A stretch of DNA of 64,000 nucleotides. Origin: Micromonospora rhizosphaerae (lineage in GTDB: Bacteria > Actinomycetota > Actinomycetes > Mycobacteriales > Micromonosporaceae). Made by a program: the position numbers and the translations under genes. The DNA is taken from assembly GCF_900091465.1 (NCBI RefSeq), contig NZ_FMHV01000002.1:6076001-6140000 (forward strand). Reading direction: 5' to 3'. A model generated the notes under the pieces. The model ran no database searches, was not told the DNA's origin, and was given only the letters and a program-made list of their open reading frames with translations. Each line of letters starts with the position of its first letter. Positions within the stretch are counted from its first letter, which is position 1. Below, piece by piece: positions 52,887 through 64,000 of the stretch.

Positions 52887-54431
52887 TCAGGCGGAACGGG
52901 GGCAGTCGGCCAGGTGGGCGGCCGACCGCGCCGCGCCTGTCAGGCGGGAACGGCGGCGGCCCCGGTGCGCCGCGCAGGCCGCGCACTCGTGCGCCGGGCG
53001 AGCGGCCCGGCTCGACCGGAGCCGGCCGGTCCCGGGTCGGAACGCCGCCAGCCGCGTGCCGGGCAGGACCCTCCCCGCCGGGCGCGGTGCCCGGGCCGGG
53101 CGGGCGGCGCCCACCGTAGCGGTCGAGGGTCGGACGCGGGCTGCCGTGGCGGCGACCCGGCGCACCGGGCGCCGGACCGCGGGGGCGGCCAGCACCAGGG
53201 CGACCCGGCGCCGCAGCCGACGGTCCCGCAGCCGGTCGAGGACGACGCCCGCCGCCAGGGTGGCGACCGCCGTGATCGAACCGGCCAGCACGAGGGTCTG
53301 CCGGGGTCCGGCGTGCTCGGAGAGCCAGCCGAGCAGGGGCGCGCCGACCGCGGCGGAGACCGAGCCGGTGACCGCCAGGGCGGCGAGCACCCGGCCGCGC
53401 ATGGCGTAGTCGGTGTCGAGCTGGGCCCGGGCGCCGACCGTGGTGTCGATGATCACGGCGGCGGCGGCGACGGGCAGGATCACCGCGGCGAAGCTCATGG
53501 TGCCCGGGGCGAGGCCGGCGACGATCTGCAGGGCGCTGGCCAGCAGGCCGGCGCCGACCAGCAGGTGGTAGCCAAGGTCTCTGCGACGGGCCGCGACGAG
53601 CGCGCCGAGCACCGTGCCCACGGCGAAGACGGTGGAGAGGAAGCCGTAGCCGGAGGCCCCGCCGCGCAGCGGGCCGTCGCTCATCGCCGCCATGGTGACC
53701 TGGTAGTTGCGGCCGAGGCTGCCGAGCACGAACGACAGGGCCATCGCGACCAGCACCACCGGCTGGCGCAGCAGGTAGCGGAATCCGGCCCGGATGCCAC
53801 CGTCGGCTCCGGCGTCGGGCGCCGCCGGCTCGGCGACGTGCCGCTCCCGCTCGCGTACGGCGAACAGGGCCGCCACCACCGCGACGAAGCTGGCGGCGTT
53901 GATGCCGAAGAGCAGCGCGGGGCCGACGGCGGCGACCACGACGGCGCCGACGCTCATGCCGAGGATGCGGCCGGCGGAGTTGGTCAGCGAGCCCAGGGCG
54001 AGGGCGTTGCCGAGGCTCTCCCGGTCCACCAGCGTGGAGCACCAGCGCCCCATCACCGGGCCCTCGATCGCCGAGACCGCGCCGGTGACCAGGGAGATCG
54101 CGTAGATCGCCGGGAGACCGCCGGCGCCGGTGACGGCGACCAGGGCCAGCCCCGCCGCGAGGGCCGCGTGGGCGGCCTGGGCGGCGATCAGCAGCGGCTT
54201 GGCCGGCAGCCGGTCGGCCAGCGCGCCGCCCCAGGCACTGAGCACCAGGGTGGGCAGCGCCTGCAGCAGGACGGTGAACCCCATGGAGGTGGCGGACCGG
54301 GTTTCCGCCAGTACGTACCAGTTGACGCCGAGTACCTGCATCCAGGTCCCGATGACCGACACGAAGCCGGCGGCGGCCCAAATCCGGTAGTTGCGATGGC
54401 GCAGCGCGGCGAACGTGGCGCCGAGGGCCAT
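52887..54431 (-). CDS. MFS transporter (EntS-like) with long basic C-terminal tail
   Basis: A 514-residue protein. The first 400 residues are a 12-segment MFS core of the MFS_3/EntS type (FAALRHRNYRIWAAAGFVSVIGTWMQVLGVNWYVL, then SAWGGALADRLPAKPLL as motif A). The last 110 residues are an unusual Arg/Ala/Pro-rich cytoplasmic tail with CAACAAH. The tail's composition is low complexity, so it may be a recent read-through extension. The ATG at 54431 has GGGGA about 8 nt upstream. The exported compound is unknown; siderophores are common for EntS-like proteins. It lies 125 nt downstream of gltD on the same strand. Confidence 0.85.
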   Translation of the reverse strand: MALGATFAALRHRNYRIWAAAGFVSVIGTWMQVLGVNWYVLAETRSATSMGFTVLLQALPTLVLSAWGGALADRLPAKPLLIAAQAAHAALAAGLALVAVTGAGGLPAIYAISLVTGAVSAIEGPVMGRWCSTLVDRESLGNALALGSLTNSAGRILGMSVGAVVVAAVGPALLFGINAASFVAVVAALFAVRERERHVAEPAAPDAGADGGIRAGFRYLLRQPVVLVAMALSFVLGSLGRNYQVTMAAMSDGPLRGGASGYGFLSTVFAVGTVLGALVAARRRDLGYHLLVGAGLLASALQIVAGLAPGTMSFAAVILPVAAAAVIIDTTVGARAQLDTDYAMRGRVLAALAVTGSVSAAVGAPLLGWLSEHAGPRQTLVLAGSITAVATLAAGVVLDRLRDRRLRRRVALVLAAPAVRRPVRRVAATAARVRPSTATVGAARPARAPRPAGRVLPGTRLAAFRPGTGRLRSSRAARPAHECAACAAHRGRRRSRLTGAARSAAHLADCPRSA

Positions 54432-54556
54432 GAGGATTCCCCGTCCAGACGATGACACGACGAAGCCGGACCCTCGCGGGTCCGGCCAGTCGCCAAGTCT
54501 GACGGCGGTTAAACCTATTTACCCTATTCCGTGAGGAGTCTCACCGCAGTGCATGA

Positions 54557-56087
<1,531 letters not shown>

Positions 56088-56095
<8 letters not shown>

Positions 56096-59000
56096 GAGCC
56101 ACCTCCTGGACCACCGCCCGCTGGGCGGGCGGCACCGGCATCGCCGATTGGGCCGGCTCAGCCGGCGCCGTCAGTTCTTTCATGACCGCGTCATCGACGT
56201 CACGGCCGGCGGCTTCGGCGGCCCGCATGATCTCCAGCACCCGGCGGTAGTCCCGGGGCACCACGGCGGTGAACTCGTCCACCGCCTCCGGCCAGCGCTT
56301 CAACAGCTGCTCGGCGACCGCCGAGTCGGTCTCGGCGAAGTGCCGCTGCACCAGCTCGTGCAGCAGGTCCCGCTCCTCCGCGCGCAGCGGGGAGAGGTCG
56401 ACCAGCTCGGTGTTGACCAGCCGCCGGTCGAGGTTCCAGACGAACGCGGTGCCGCCGGACATGCCGGCGGCGAAGTTGCGCCCGGTCTCGCCGAGCACCA
56501 CCACCGTGCCGCCGGTCATGTACTCGCAGCCGTGGTCGCCGACGCCCTCCACGACGGCGACGGCGCCGGAGTTGCGCACCGCGAACCGCTCGCCGACCCG
56601 GCCGCGCAGGAAGACCTCGCCCGCGGTGGCCCCGTACAGGATGGTGTTGCCGGCGATGATCTGGTCCTCGGCCCGCTCCCCCGGCCCGGCCTCGCCGTCG
56701 ACGAACGGCGCGGCGGGGTCCGGGCGGACGATGATCCGCCCGCCGGAGAGGCCCTTGCCGACGTAGTCGTTGGCGTCGCCGTGCAGCCGCAGGGTGACCC
56801 CGCGCGGCAGGAACGCGCCGAAGGACTGGCCGGCGGTGCCGTGCAGCAGGAACTCGATGGTGTCGTCCGGCAGGCCGGCGCCGCCGAAGCGGCGGGTCAC
56901 CTCGCCGCCGAGCATGGCGCCGACGCTGCGGTGCCCGTTGCGGACCGCCACCTCCACCCGGACCGGCGTGCGGTCGCGCAACGCCGGCTTGGCGAGGGCG
57001 ATCAGTTGGTTGTCCAGGGCCAGCTCCAGGCCGTGGTCCTGGGCCCGGATCCGGTGCCGCGCGGCGCCCGCGGGCAGCTCCGGCAGGTGGAGTACGGGCG
57101 CCAGGTCCAACCCGTGCGCCTTCCAGTGCTCGATCGCCGGGGCGACGTCGAGCAGCTCGGCCTGCCCGATCGCCTCCTCGATCGACCGGAAGCCCAGCTC
57201 GGCCAGGTAGCCCCGGACCTCCTCGGCGAGGAAGAGGAAGAAGTTCTCCACGAACTCGGGCCGGCCGGTGAAGCGCTCGCGCAGCACCGGGTTCTGGGTG
57301 GCGATGCCGACCGGGCAGGTGTCCAGGTGGCAGACCCGCATCATCACGCAGCCCTCGACGATCAGCGGGGCGGTGGCGAAGCCGAACTCCTCGGCGCCGA
57401 GCAGCGTCGCGATGAGCACGTCCCGGCCGGTCTTGAGCTGCCCGTCCACCTGCACGGTGACCCGGTCGCGCAGGTTGTTGAGCAGCAGCGTCTGCTGCGC
57501 CTCGGCCAGGCCCAGCTCCCACGGGGTGCCGGCGTGCTTGAGCGAGTTCAGCGGGGACGCGCCGGTGCCGCCGTCGTGGCCGGAGATCAGGATGACGTCC
57601 GCCTTGAGCTTGGCGACGCCCGCCGCGACGGTGCCCACGCCGACCTCGCTGACCAGCTTGACGTGCACCCTGGCGGCCGGGTTGACGCACTTCAGGTCGT
57701 GCACCAGCTGGGCGAGGTCCTCGATGGAGTAGATGTCGTGGTGCGGCGGCGGGGAGATCAGGCCGACGCCCGGGGTGGCGTGCCGGGTCCGCGCGATCCA
57801 CGGCCAGACCTTGTTGCCGGGGAGCTGGCCGCCCTCGCCGGGCTTGGCGCCCTGGGCCATCTTGATCTGGAGGTCGTCGGCGTTGACCAGGTATTCACTC
57901 GTCACGCCGAACCGGCCGCTGGCGATCTGCTTGACCGCCGAGCGCCGCTGCGGGTCGTGCAGCCGCTCGACGTCCTCGCCGCCCTCGCCGGTGTTGGACC
58001 TGCCGCCGAGGCGGTTCATCGCGATGGCCAGGGTCTCGTGCGCCTCCGCCGAGATCGACCCGTACGACATGGCGCCGGTGGCGAACCGCTTGACGATCTC
58101 GCTGGCCGGCTCGACCTCGTCGAGCGGCACCGGCGGCCGGACCCCGGTGCGCAGGGTGAACAGGCCGCGCAGCGAGCCGGCCTGCGCGGCCAACTCGTCG
58201 ACCTTGGCGGTGTACTGCCGGAAGATGTCGTACTGCCGGCTGCGGGTGGCGTGCTGGAGCAGGAAGACCGTCTCCGGGTTGAACAGGTGCAGCTCGCCCT
58301 CGCGGCGCCACTGGTACTCCCCGCCGACCTCCAGCCGGTCGGAGCTCTCCGCGCCCGGCGCCGGCCAGGCCAGGGCGTGCCGGGCCGCCACCTCGGCGTG
58401 GATCTCGTTCAGCCCGATCCCGCCGATCTTGCTCGGGGTGCCCCGGAAGTAGCGCTCGACCAGCCGGGTGTCCAGGCCGACCGCCTCGAAGACCTGCGCC
58501 CCGCAGTACGACGACACGGTCGAGATGCCCATCTTGGACATGATCTTCAGGACGCCCTTGCCGAGCGCCTTGACGTAGTTGCGGATGGCCCTCGCCGCCA
58601 TCTCCGATGGGGGCTCGTCAGGCTGAGTCGGGGCGACTCCGGTCAGTACTCCGGTGGAGATCATGTCCTCGACCGACTCGAAGGCCAGGTACGGGTTGAC
58701 CGCCGCCGCGCCGTAGCCGATCAGCACCGCCGCGTGGTGCACCTCGCGGCAGTCGCCGGACTCCACGATCAGCGCCACCTGGGTGCGGGTCTGCTCGCGT
58801 ACCAGGTGCTGGTGCACCGCCGCGGTGAGCAGCAGCGACGGGATCGGCGCCAGGTCGGCGTTGGAGTCCCGGTCGGACAGCACCAGGATCCGCACGCCGT
58901 CCTCGATCGCCTCGGAGACGTGCCGGCAGATCTCGGTCAGCCGGGCCTTGATGCCCTTGGCGCCCTCGCGGATCCGGTACAGCCCGGAGACCCGGACCGC

Positions 59001-60803
59001 CTTGAAGCCGGGCAGGTCGCCGTCCTCGTCGATGGAGAGGATCTTGGCCAGCTCGTCGTTGTCGATCACCGGGTACGGCAGCACGATCTGCCGGCAGCTC
59101 GCCGGACCGGGATCGAGCAGGTTGCCCTCGGGGCCGATGGTGGACTGCAGGCTGGTCACCAGCTCCTCGCGGATGGCGTCCAGCGGTGGGTTGGTGACCT
59201 GGGCGAAGAGCTGGTGGAAGTAGTCGTAGAGCAGGCGCGGCCGGGTGGAGAGCGGCGAGATCGGGGTGTCGGTGCCCATCGAGCCGATCGGCTCGGCGCC
59301 GGTCCGGGCCATCGGCGCGAGCAGGATCTTCAGCTCCTCCTCGGTGTAGCCGAAGGTCTGCTGGCCGCGGCGTACCGAGTCGTGGGTGTAGACGATGTGC
59401 TCGCGCGGGGGCAGGTCGGTCAGGTCGATCAGTCCGGCGTGCAGCCACTCGTCGTACGGCTGGGCGGCGGCCAGCTCGGCCTTGATCTCGTCGTCCGAGA
59501 CGATCCGGTGGTTGACCGTGTCGACCAGGAACATCTTCCCGGGCTGGAGCCGGCCCTTGGCCACCACCCGGGCCGGGTCGAGGTCGAGCACGCCCGCCTC
59601 GCTGCCCAGCACCACGAGCCCGTCCGAGGTGCGCCACCAGCGGCCGGGGCGCAGCCCGTTGCGGTCCAGCACCGCGCCGACGATCTCGCCGTCGGTGAAG
59701 GCGACCGAGGCCGGGCCGTCCCACGGCTCCATCAGGCTGGCGTGGAACCGGTAGAAGGCGCGCTTGTCCGGACGCATGTCCGGGTCGTTCTCCCAGGCCT
59801 CCGGGATCATCATCAGCACCGCGTGCGGCAGGCTCCGCCCGGCCAGGTGCAGCAGCTCCAGGACCTCGTCGAAGTTGGCCGAGTCGGACGCGCCCGGGGT
59901 GCAGACCGGGAAGACCCGGCGGATGTTGCCCGGGAGGTCCGGACTGCGCAGCAGCGCCTCTCGTGCCTGCATCCAGTTCCGATTGCCGCGGATGGTGTTG
60001 ATCTCGCCGTTGTGCGCGATGTAGCGGTACGGGTGGGCCAGCGGCCAGGACGGGAACGTGTTGGTGGAGAAGCGCGAGTGCACCAGCGCGATGGCGCTGG
60101 CCACCCGCTCGTCGGTCAGCTCCGGGTAGTACGCCGGGAGCTGGTCGGGGGTGAGCATGCCCTTCCAGACCATGGTCCGGGCGGACAACGACGGGAAGTA
60201 CGCCGGCACGCCCCGCTCGGCGGTCTCCCGTTCGGCCTGCTTGCGCACGCAGAACGCCACCCGGTCCAGCGCCAACCCGGCGAGCGGCGAGCCGGCCGGC
60301 CCGGCCGGCGAGTCGGTCAGCCGGTGCGCGGCGAGGAAGAGCTGCCGGACCCGGGGCATCGCCGCGAGCGCGGAAGCGCCGAGGCCGTTCGGGTCGGTCG
60401 GCACCTCCCGCCAGCCGAGCACGTCGGCCCCCTCGACCAGGGCGTACTTCTCCACCACCTGGCGGGCCCGGGCCTCGGCGGTGTCGTCGTCGGGGAGGAA
60501 GACCAGGCCGGTGGCGTACCGGCCGGCCGGCGGCAGCGGGAAGTCGACCACGGCGCGCAGGAACGCGTCCGGCACCTGGATCATGATCCCCGCGCCGTCA
60601 CCGGTGTTGTGCTCCGCGCCCCGGGCACCCCGGTGGTCCAGCCGGCAGAGCGCCCCGAGACCATTCGCGACGACCTCGTGCGACCGTCGTCCGTGCAGGT
60701 CGGCGACGAAGGCGACGCCGCAGGCGTCGTGCTCCTGCGCGGGGTCGTAGAGGCCGCTCGCGGGCGGGGCCGACTGGGGGCTGAGAGGGTACGGAAAGGC
60801 CAC
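56088..60803 (-). CDS. gltB: Glutamate synthase large subunit
   Basis: A 1571-residue ferredoxin-like amidotransferase/FMN enzyme making glutamate from glutamine and 2-oxoglutarate. The short propeptide ends before Cys28 in [11 protein letters not shown], the glutaminase nucleophile after cleavage. The FMN domain has [10 protein letters not shown] and the [3Fe-4S] ligands in [12 protein letters not shown]. The C-terminal GXGXG beta-helix reads [26 protein letters not shown] chose the GTG at 60803 because AGGAGG lies 4 nt upstream; the GTG at 60821 would place that site inside the gene. It is followed directly by gltD, and the pair assimilates ammonia together with glutamine synthetase. Confidence 0.97.
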
Positions 60804-60948
60804 CGGGCCTCCTGTCGTCACTCAGGGTGGATCATGGTCGGGACGACGTCGGCCCTTGTCGGACTATTGAGTCTACGTTAGGGCCGTTCGCGCAAGGCCA
60901 GTTCGGATTGATCACACTTCCAGAATCTGGGACGTGTAGTCTCGCGCG

Positions 60949-61797
60949 GTGGATGTGGTACGCACTGAGGCGCTCCTCGACCGGCTGGAGCATTTCTACG
61001 ACGCGGTGCCCCGCGACGGAGCCCGCACGGAGGAGTACGGCCCCCTGGTGCTCTTCGTCCGGGACGGTGCCGGCTGGCCGTTCTACGCCCGGCCCCGGCT
61101 CGACGCGACCCGGTCGCCCTCACTCGCCGACATCACCGCCGTCCGGGCCCGCCAGCGCGAGCTGGGGCTGCCGGAGGCCTTCGAGTGGGTCCACGAGACC
61201 ACCCCCGACCTGCTCGCGGTCGCCCGCTCGGCGGGACTGAACGTGCTGGAAGCGCCGCTGATGGTGCTCGACCCGGCCGGCCTGCCGGACCCGGCGACGC
61301 TCAGCGACGTACCGGTGCGGGTGCTGGACCCGGCGACGCCCGGCTTCGCCGCGGACGTCGCCGTCCGGCGGGCCATCGCGGCGGTCGGCTTCTCGAACGC
61401 CGGCACCGAGCGGGGCGTGGCCGGACCGGCCGAGCGGGACGCCGCGGTGACGGGGCTCGACGTGGCCGCGCTGGACGAGGAGGGCGTCCGGATCGCCGAC
61501 GGCCGGCGGATCTCGGTGCTCGCCGAGACCCCCGAGGAGGGGGCGCTGGCCAGCGGGATGGCGATGCGGGTGGGCGACGTGGCGGAGATCGCCGGGGTGG
61601 CCACCCTGCCGGTCGCCCGCCGGCGCGGCCTCGGCGCGGCGGTCACCGCCACGCTGGCCCACGCGCTGCTCGCCGCCGGCACCGAGCTGATCTTCCTTTC
61701 CGCGGGCAACGAGGAGATCGCCCGGGTCTACCTGCGGGTCGGCTTCCGCCGGGTCGGCACCGCCTGCATCGCCGAACCGGCCGCCCTCATCGGCTGA
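60949..61797 (+). CDS. GNAT-family N-acetyltransferase
   Basis: A 282-residue protein whose C-terminal half is a GNAT domain: AEIAGVATLPVARRRGLGAAVTATLAHALL holds the acetyl-CoA pyrophosphate loop RRRGLG near residue 224. FLSAGNEEIARVYLRVGFRRVG is motif B. The N-terminal 130 residues are a partial GNAT-like repeat or substrate domain (VLFVRDGAGWPFYARPRL). The substrate is unknown. The GTG start has TAGTCT ending 6 nt upstream, so leaderless translation is likely. It is divergent from gltB across 145 nt. The last codons are echoed in the following repeats. Confidence 0.86.
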   Translation: MDVVRTEALLDRLEHFYDAVPRDGARTEEYGPLVLFVRDGAGWPFYARPRLDATRSPSLADITAVRARQRELGLPEAFEWVHETTPDLLAVARSAGLNVLEAPLMVLDPAGLPDPATLSDVPVRVLDPATPGFAADVAVRRAIAAVGFSNAGTERGVAGPAERDAAVTGLDVAALDEEGVRIADGRRISVLAETPEEGALASGMAMRVGDVAEIAGVATLPVARRRGLGAAVTATLAHALLAAGTELIFLSAGNEEIARVYLRVGFRRVGTACIAEPAALIG

Positions 61798-61872
61798 CGG
61801 CGAGCCGGGTGGCGGCTTCGGCCGCCCTCATCGGCTCGCAGCGCGGCGGCGCCCGCCCTGATCGGCTCGCAG
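61780..61872 (+). repeat. Decayed tandem copies of the GNAT gene's 3' end
   Basis: The last codons GCCGCCCTCATCGGCT (61780-61795) recur exactly at 61820-61835 and with changes at 61851-61872 (CGCCCTGATCGGCTCGCAG). The gap 61798-61987 otherwise has no gene. Confidence 0.65.
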
Positions 61873-61987
61873 CTCGGCGGCCGCCGCCGGGTCGGGCCGG
61901 GCGTCCAGGTTGGGCCGGGAGGCGGCTCGGGCCGGGCGGGCGGGTCCGAGCGGCGGGCGGCGGGCCCGCGGGCTCAGGCGCCGGACC

Positions 61988-63175
61988 TCAGGCGGGCGGG
62001 TGCCACTGGGCGGCCGCGGAGGCGGCGGTGTTGCGCAGCCGGGGGCTGATCGTGCCGAGGGCCGCGTCGCGGGCGCGCAACGCCAAGCGGCCCCGGGTCT
62101 GCAGCACCGCGGACATCCGGCGGGTCTGCCGGACCATCGTCGCCGCGCGGGGGCGGCGCAGCCGGTCGTACGACTGCACGGCGTCGGGCAGCCGGGACTC
62201 GCGCAGCAGCGCGGCGAGGGTGGCCGCGTCCTCGAAGGCGAGGCAGGCGCCCTGCCCGAGGTGGGGCGGCATGGCGTGCGCCGCGTCGCCGAGCAGCACC
62301 ACGCCGCCGGGCCCGGCCGGGAAGCCGTACGTGCGCGGCAGCGGGCGCAGCTCGCGGATCTCCTGCTGGACCAGGTCGATCGGGTCGGTCGCGTCGAGCA
62401 GCTCGGCGATCGGCGCGGGCCAGCCGGCGTACCAGCGCTTGAGCAGCGCGAGCTGGGTCTCCGGCGGCTCCGGGCGGGGCGCGCCTGCGGCGGTGGCCAC
62501 CCAGTAGACGCCGCCCCGGCTGGACCCACCGGCCCCGCCGCGCTCACCGAGCGAGGCGGCCACGAAGCGGTACCCGGCGCCGAGGACCTCCCCGCCCACC
62601 GACCGCTCGTCCGCCAGCCGGGGCACCCGGTACCAGGGGATCACCGCCCGCCAGGCCGCGCAGCCGGAGCTGACCACCGCCGCCTCGGGGGCGAGCTGGC
62701 GGCGGATCTCGCTGTCGGTGCCGTCGGCGGCGACCACCAGGTCCGCCTCGACGGTGTGCCGGCCGTCGCCGACCGCGGGACGCTCCCCGGAGACCCTGCG
62801 GACCGTCCGGACGGTCACCCCGGTCCGCAGCTCCACCCGGTCGCCGAGGCCGGCGATCAGCGCGTCGTGCAGGTCCTCCCGGTGCACCACCACCGGCATC
62901 CGGTCGGCCGGCGTGGGGCGGGGTTGCACCAGCCACTGCCCGTCCGGGCGGCGGACGCCGCCGTCGGGCAGCGGCGTGGCGATCGCGTCCAGCCCGGCGC
63001 CGAGGCCCAGGGCGCGCAGCGCGCGTACCCCGTTGGGCCAGAGCACCACGGCCGTCGGTTCCGGACGGACCCGGTCGGCCCGTTCGAGGAGGGTGACCCG
63101 CCAGCCGGAGCGGGCCAGCGCGCCGGCCACCGCCAGGCCACCGAGCCCGGCGCCGACCACCACCGCGGTACGCAT
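61988..63175 (-). CDS. FAD-dependent monooxygenase (PHBH/UbiH-like)
   Basis: A 395-residue group A flavin monooxygenase. The Rossmann motif TAVVVGAGLGGLAVAGALARSGW opens the protein. The DG-type motif LVVAADGTDSEIRRQL and the second FAD motif VVLLGDAAHAMPPHLGQGACLAFEDA are present. Such enzymes hydroxylate aromatics or polyketides using NAD(P)H. The substrate is unknown and the genome context gives no pathway. The ATG at 63175 has GAGGGAA about 4 nt upstream, 13 nt after the lgt stop, so it is probably in the same transcript as lgt. Confidence 0.9.
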   Translation of the reverse strand: MRTAVVVGAGLGGLAVAGALARSGWRVTLLERADRVRPEPTAVVLWPNGVRALRALGLGAGLDAIATPLPDGGVRRPDGQWLVQPRPTPADRMPVVVHREDLHDALIAGLGDRVELRTGVTVRTVRRVSGERPAVGDGRHTVEADLVVAADGTDSEIRRQLAPEAAVVSSGCAAWRAVIPWYRVPRLADERSVGGEVLGAGYRFVAASLGERGGAGGSSRGGVYWVATAAGAPRPEPPETQLALLKRWYAGWPAPIAELLDATDPIDLVQQEIRELRPLPRTYGFPAGPGGVVLLGDAAHAMPPHLGQGACLAFEDAATLAALLRESRLPDAVQSYDRLRRPRAATMVRQTRRMSAVLQTRGRLALRARDAALGTISPRLRNTAASAAAQWHPPA

Positions 63176-63188
63176 CGCGTTCCCTCGC

Positions 63189-64000
63189 TCAGCTGTCCCG
63201 GTCGGCGGGGCGGGCACCGGTGGCACCCGCCCGGTCCTCGGCGTCCGGCGCGTCCTCGCCGGCCGCCGGATCGGTCGCGGCGTCCCGGGGCTCCGCGGCG
63301 CGGCCGGCCCCGTCGCCGCGGGCGGAGTCCTCCGCCGCGCCCACAGCGGGCCGGTCCTCGTCGGCGGGCTCGCCCACGGCCGGAGAGCCGGCCGTCCCGG
63401 CCGGTGCCGTCGACCCGGCACCGTCCCCGCTGTCGTCGGCCGTCGTGTCCTCCGGCTCGGCCGGCTCCTCGGGCACCACGCCGGTCTCCCGGTACGCGCG
63501 GAACTGCTCCTCGCTCACCACCCGGTAGCCCTCCGGTGCGACCGGACGCCCACCCTCGCGCGCCGAGAGGTCGACCTGCGACACGTCGCCGCCGGCGGGC
63601 GGGACCGGGATCGCGGGGACGCCGGTCGGGATGAGGTACTCCCGGGGCCCGCGGACCCGCAGGAAGTAGATCAGCGCGCCGAGGAAGACCAGCGCGGCGG
63701 TCCAGACGTTGAGCCGCAGGCCGAGGATGTGGTTCGCCTCGTCGGTGCGCATCAGCTCGATCCAGAACCGCCCGGCGGTGTAACCCATCACGTACAGCGC
63801 GAACGCCCGGCCCCGGCCGAAGCGCAGCTTCCGGTCCAGGACGAGGACCAGGACGGCGACGCCGACGTTCCACAGCGCCTCGTAGAGGAAGGTCGGGTGG
63901 TAGAGCCCCGGCTGAAGGACCGGGTTGCCGGCCTCGTCGCGCAGTGCGTGCCCGGGGTTGTCCGGGTCCATCACGTGGACCTCGAGCCCCCACGGCAGCG
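63189..64000 (-). CDS. lgt: Prolipoprotein diacylglyceryl transferase (N-terminus outside window)
   Basis: Transfers diacylglycerol from phosphatidylglycerol to the lipobox cysteine of prolipoproteins, as needed by the lipoproteins in this window. The frame runs off the right edge; 270 codons are visible. Family features are GLYHPTFLYEALWNVG, the Arg-Glu signature GRFWIELMRTDEA and the last membrane segments. The N-terminal HGG motif is missing with the gene start. After the last membrane segment (LVFLGALIYFLRVRGP) follow about 150 residues of acidic Ala/Pro/Asp-rich sequence, a long disordered tail known in several actinobacterial Lgt proteins. The ORF ends 13 nt before the monooxygenase gene. 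Confidence 0.95.
   Translation of the reverse strand, partial: LPWGLEVHVMDPDNPGHALRDEAGNPVLQPGLYHPTFLYEALWNVGVAVLVLVLDRKLRFGRGRAFALYVMGYTAGRFWIELMRTDEANHILGLRLNVWTAALVFLGALIYFLRVRGPREYLIPTGVPAIPVPPAGGDVSQVDLSAREGGRPVAPEGYRVVSEEQFRAYRETGVVPEEPAEPEDTTADDSGDGAGSTAPAGTAGSPAVGEPADEDRPAVGAAEDSARGDGAGRAAEPRDAATDPAAGEDAPDAEDRAGATGARPADRDS

Noticed and set aside
56148..60881. A 1577-codon open frame antisense to gltB
   Set aside because: It is the GC-rich shadow of gltB: His/Arg/Val/Gln-heavy composition, no domain, and it runs opposite a certain gene.
60804..60948. A -35/-10 promoter for gltB around TTGCGC and TAGACT
   Set aside because: The spacer would be about 14 nt, too short to trust.

Overview
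The window is very GC-rich chromosomal DNA from an actinomycete. The conserved backbone (uvrB, coaE fused to a GrpB domain, rpsA, polA, a liv branched-chain amino acid transporter, an ANTAR response regulator of the PdtaR type, tesB, pyk, gltBD, lgt) follows the gene order I know from Streptomyces and Mycobacterium. The GTG/TTG starts, the GTGA and ATGA overlaps, the candidate leaderless promoters and the intergenic palindromes built on TTGATCATGAAGTT and CTTGATCGACTC point, from memory, to Micromonosporaceae, most likely Micromonospora. No prophage, transposase or CRISPR array is visible.

Layout. 1-6.4 kb: the 3' end of typA, a methyltransferase, a class A beta-lactamase-like serine hydrolase, a tyrosine phosphatase, then a dipeptide epimerase followed by an NlpC/P60 peptidase (a murein-peptide recycling pair like ykfB-ykfC). 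6.4-11.9 kb: a TerC protein behind a candidate Mn2+ (yybP-ykoY) riboswitch, a pnuC-nadR nicotinamide riboside salvage operon, a small ABM-domain monooxygenase, an SDR and a DUF5753 HTH regulator. 12-24 kb: uvrB, a secreted or anchored protein made of two similar halves, coaE-GrpB, a pair of palindromic repeats, rpsA, a methyltransferase, a DUF2945/DUF3140 pair and polA.

24-34 kb: two ABC importers read on the minus strand (a polar amino acid system and livKHMGF), a lipoprotein and pdtaR. 34.1-35 kb: tRNA-Leu(CAA) followed by a gene coding an HTH plus LAGLIDADG protein. 35-40.6 kb: a PLP-dependent sulfur amino acid lyase divergent from an Lrp/AsnC regulator, a luciferase-like oxidoreductase, an aromatic amino acid decarboxylase and a TauE/SafE transporter. 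40.7-44 kb: an Rrf2 regulator, tesB, pyk and a YCII protein.

44-54.5 kb is more accessory: a secreted lipase, a TetR-MFS pair with three tandem operator-like palindromes, a DUF3494 ice-binding-like secreted protein, a membrane protein with a degenerate FtsK-like region, a Tat-exported PhoX-family phosphatase and a second MFS exporter. 54.5-64 kb: gltD and gltB (glutamate synthase), a GNAT acetyltransferase, an FAD monooxygenase and the 3' part of lgt, which runs off the right edge.

The best-supported regulatory structures are the riboswitch-like leader of terC, where the 3' strand of helix P1 is complementary to the Shine-Dalgarno region, the triple TetR operator, a 15-bp hairpin between livK and livH, and a set of TANNNT boxes placed 6-7 nt before start codons.
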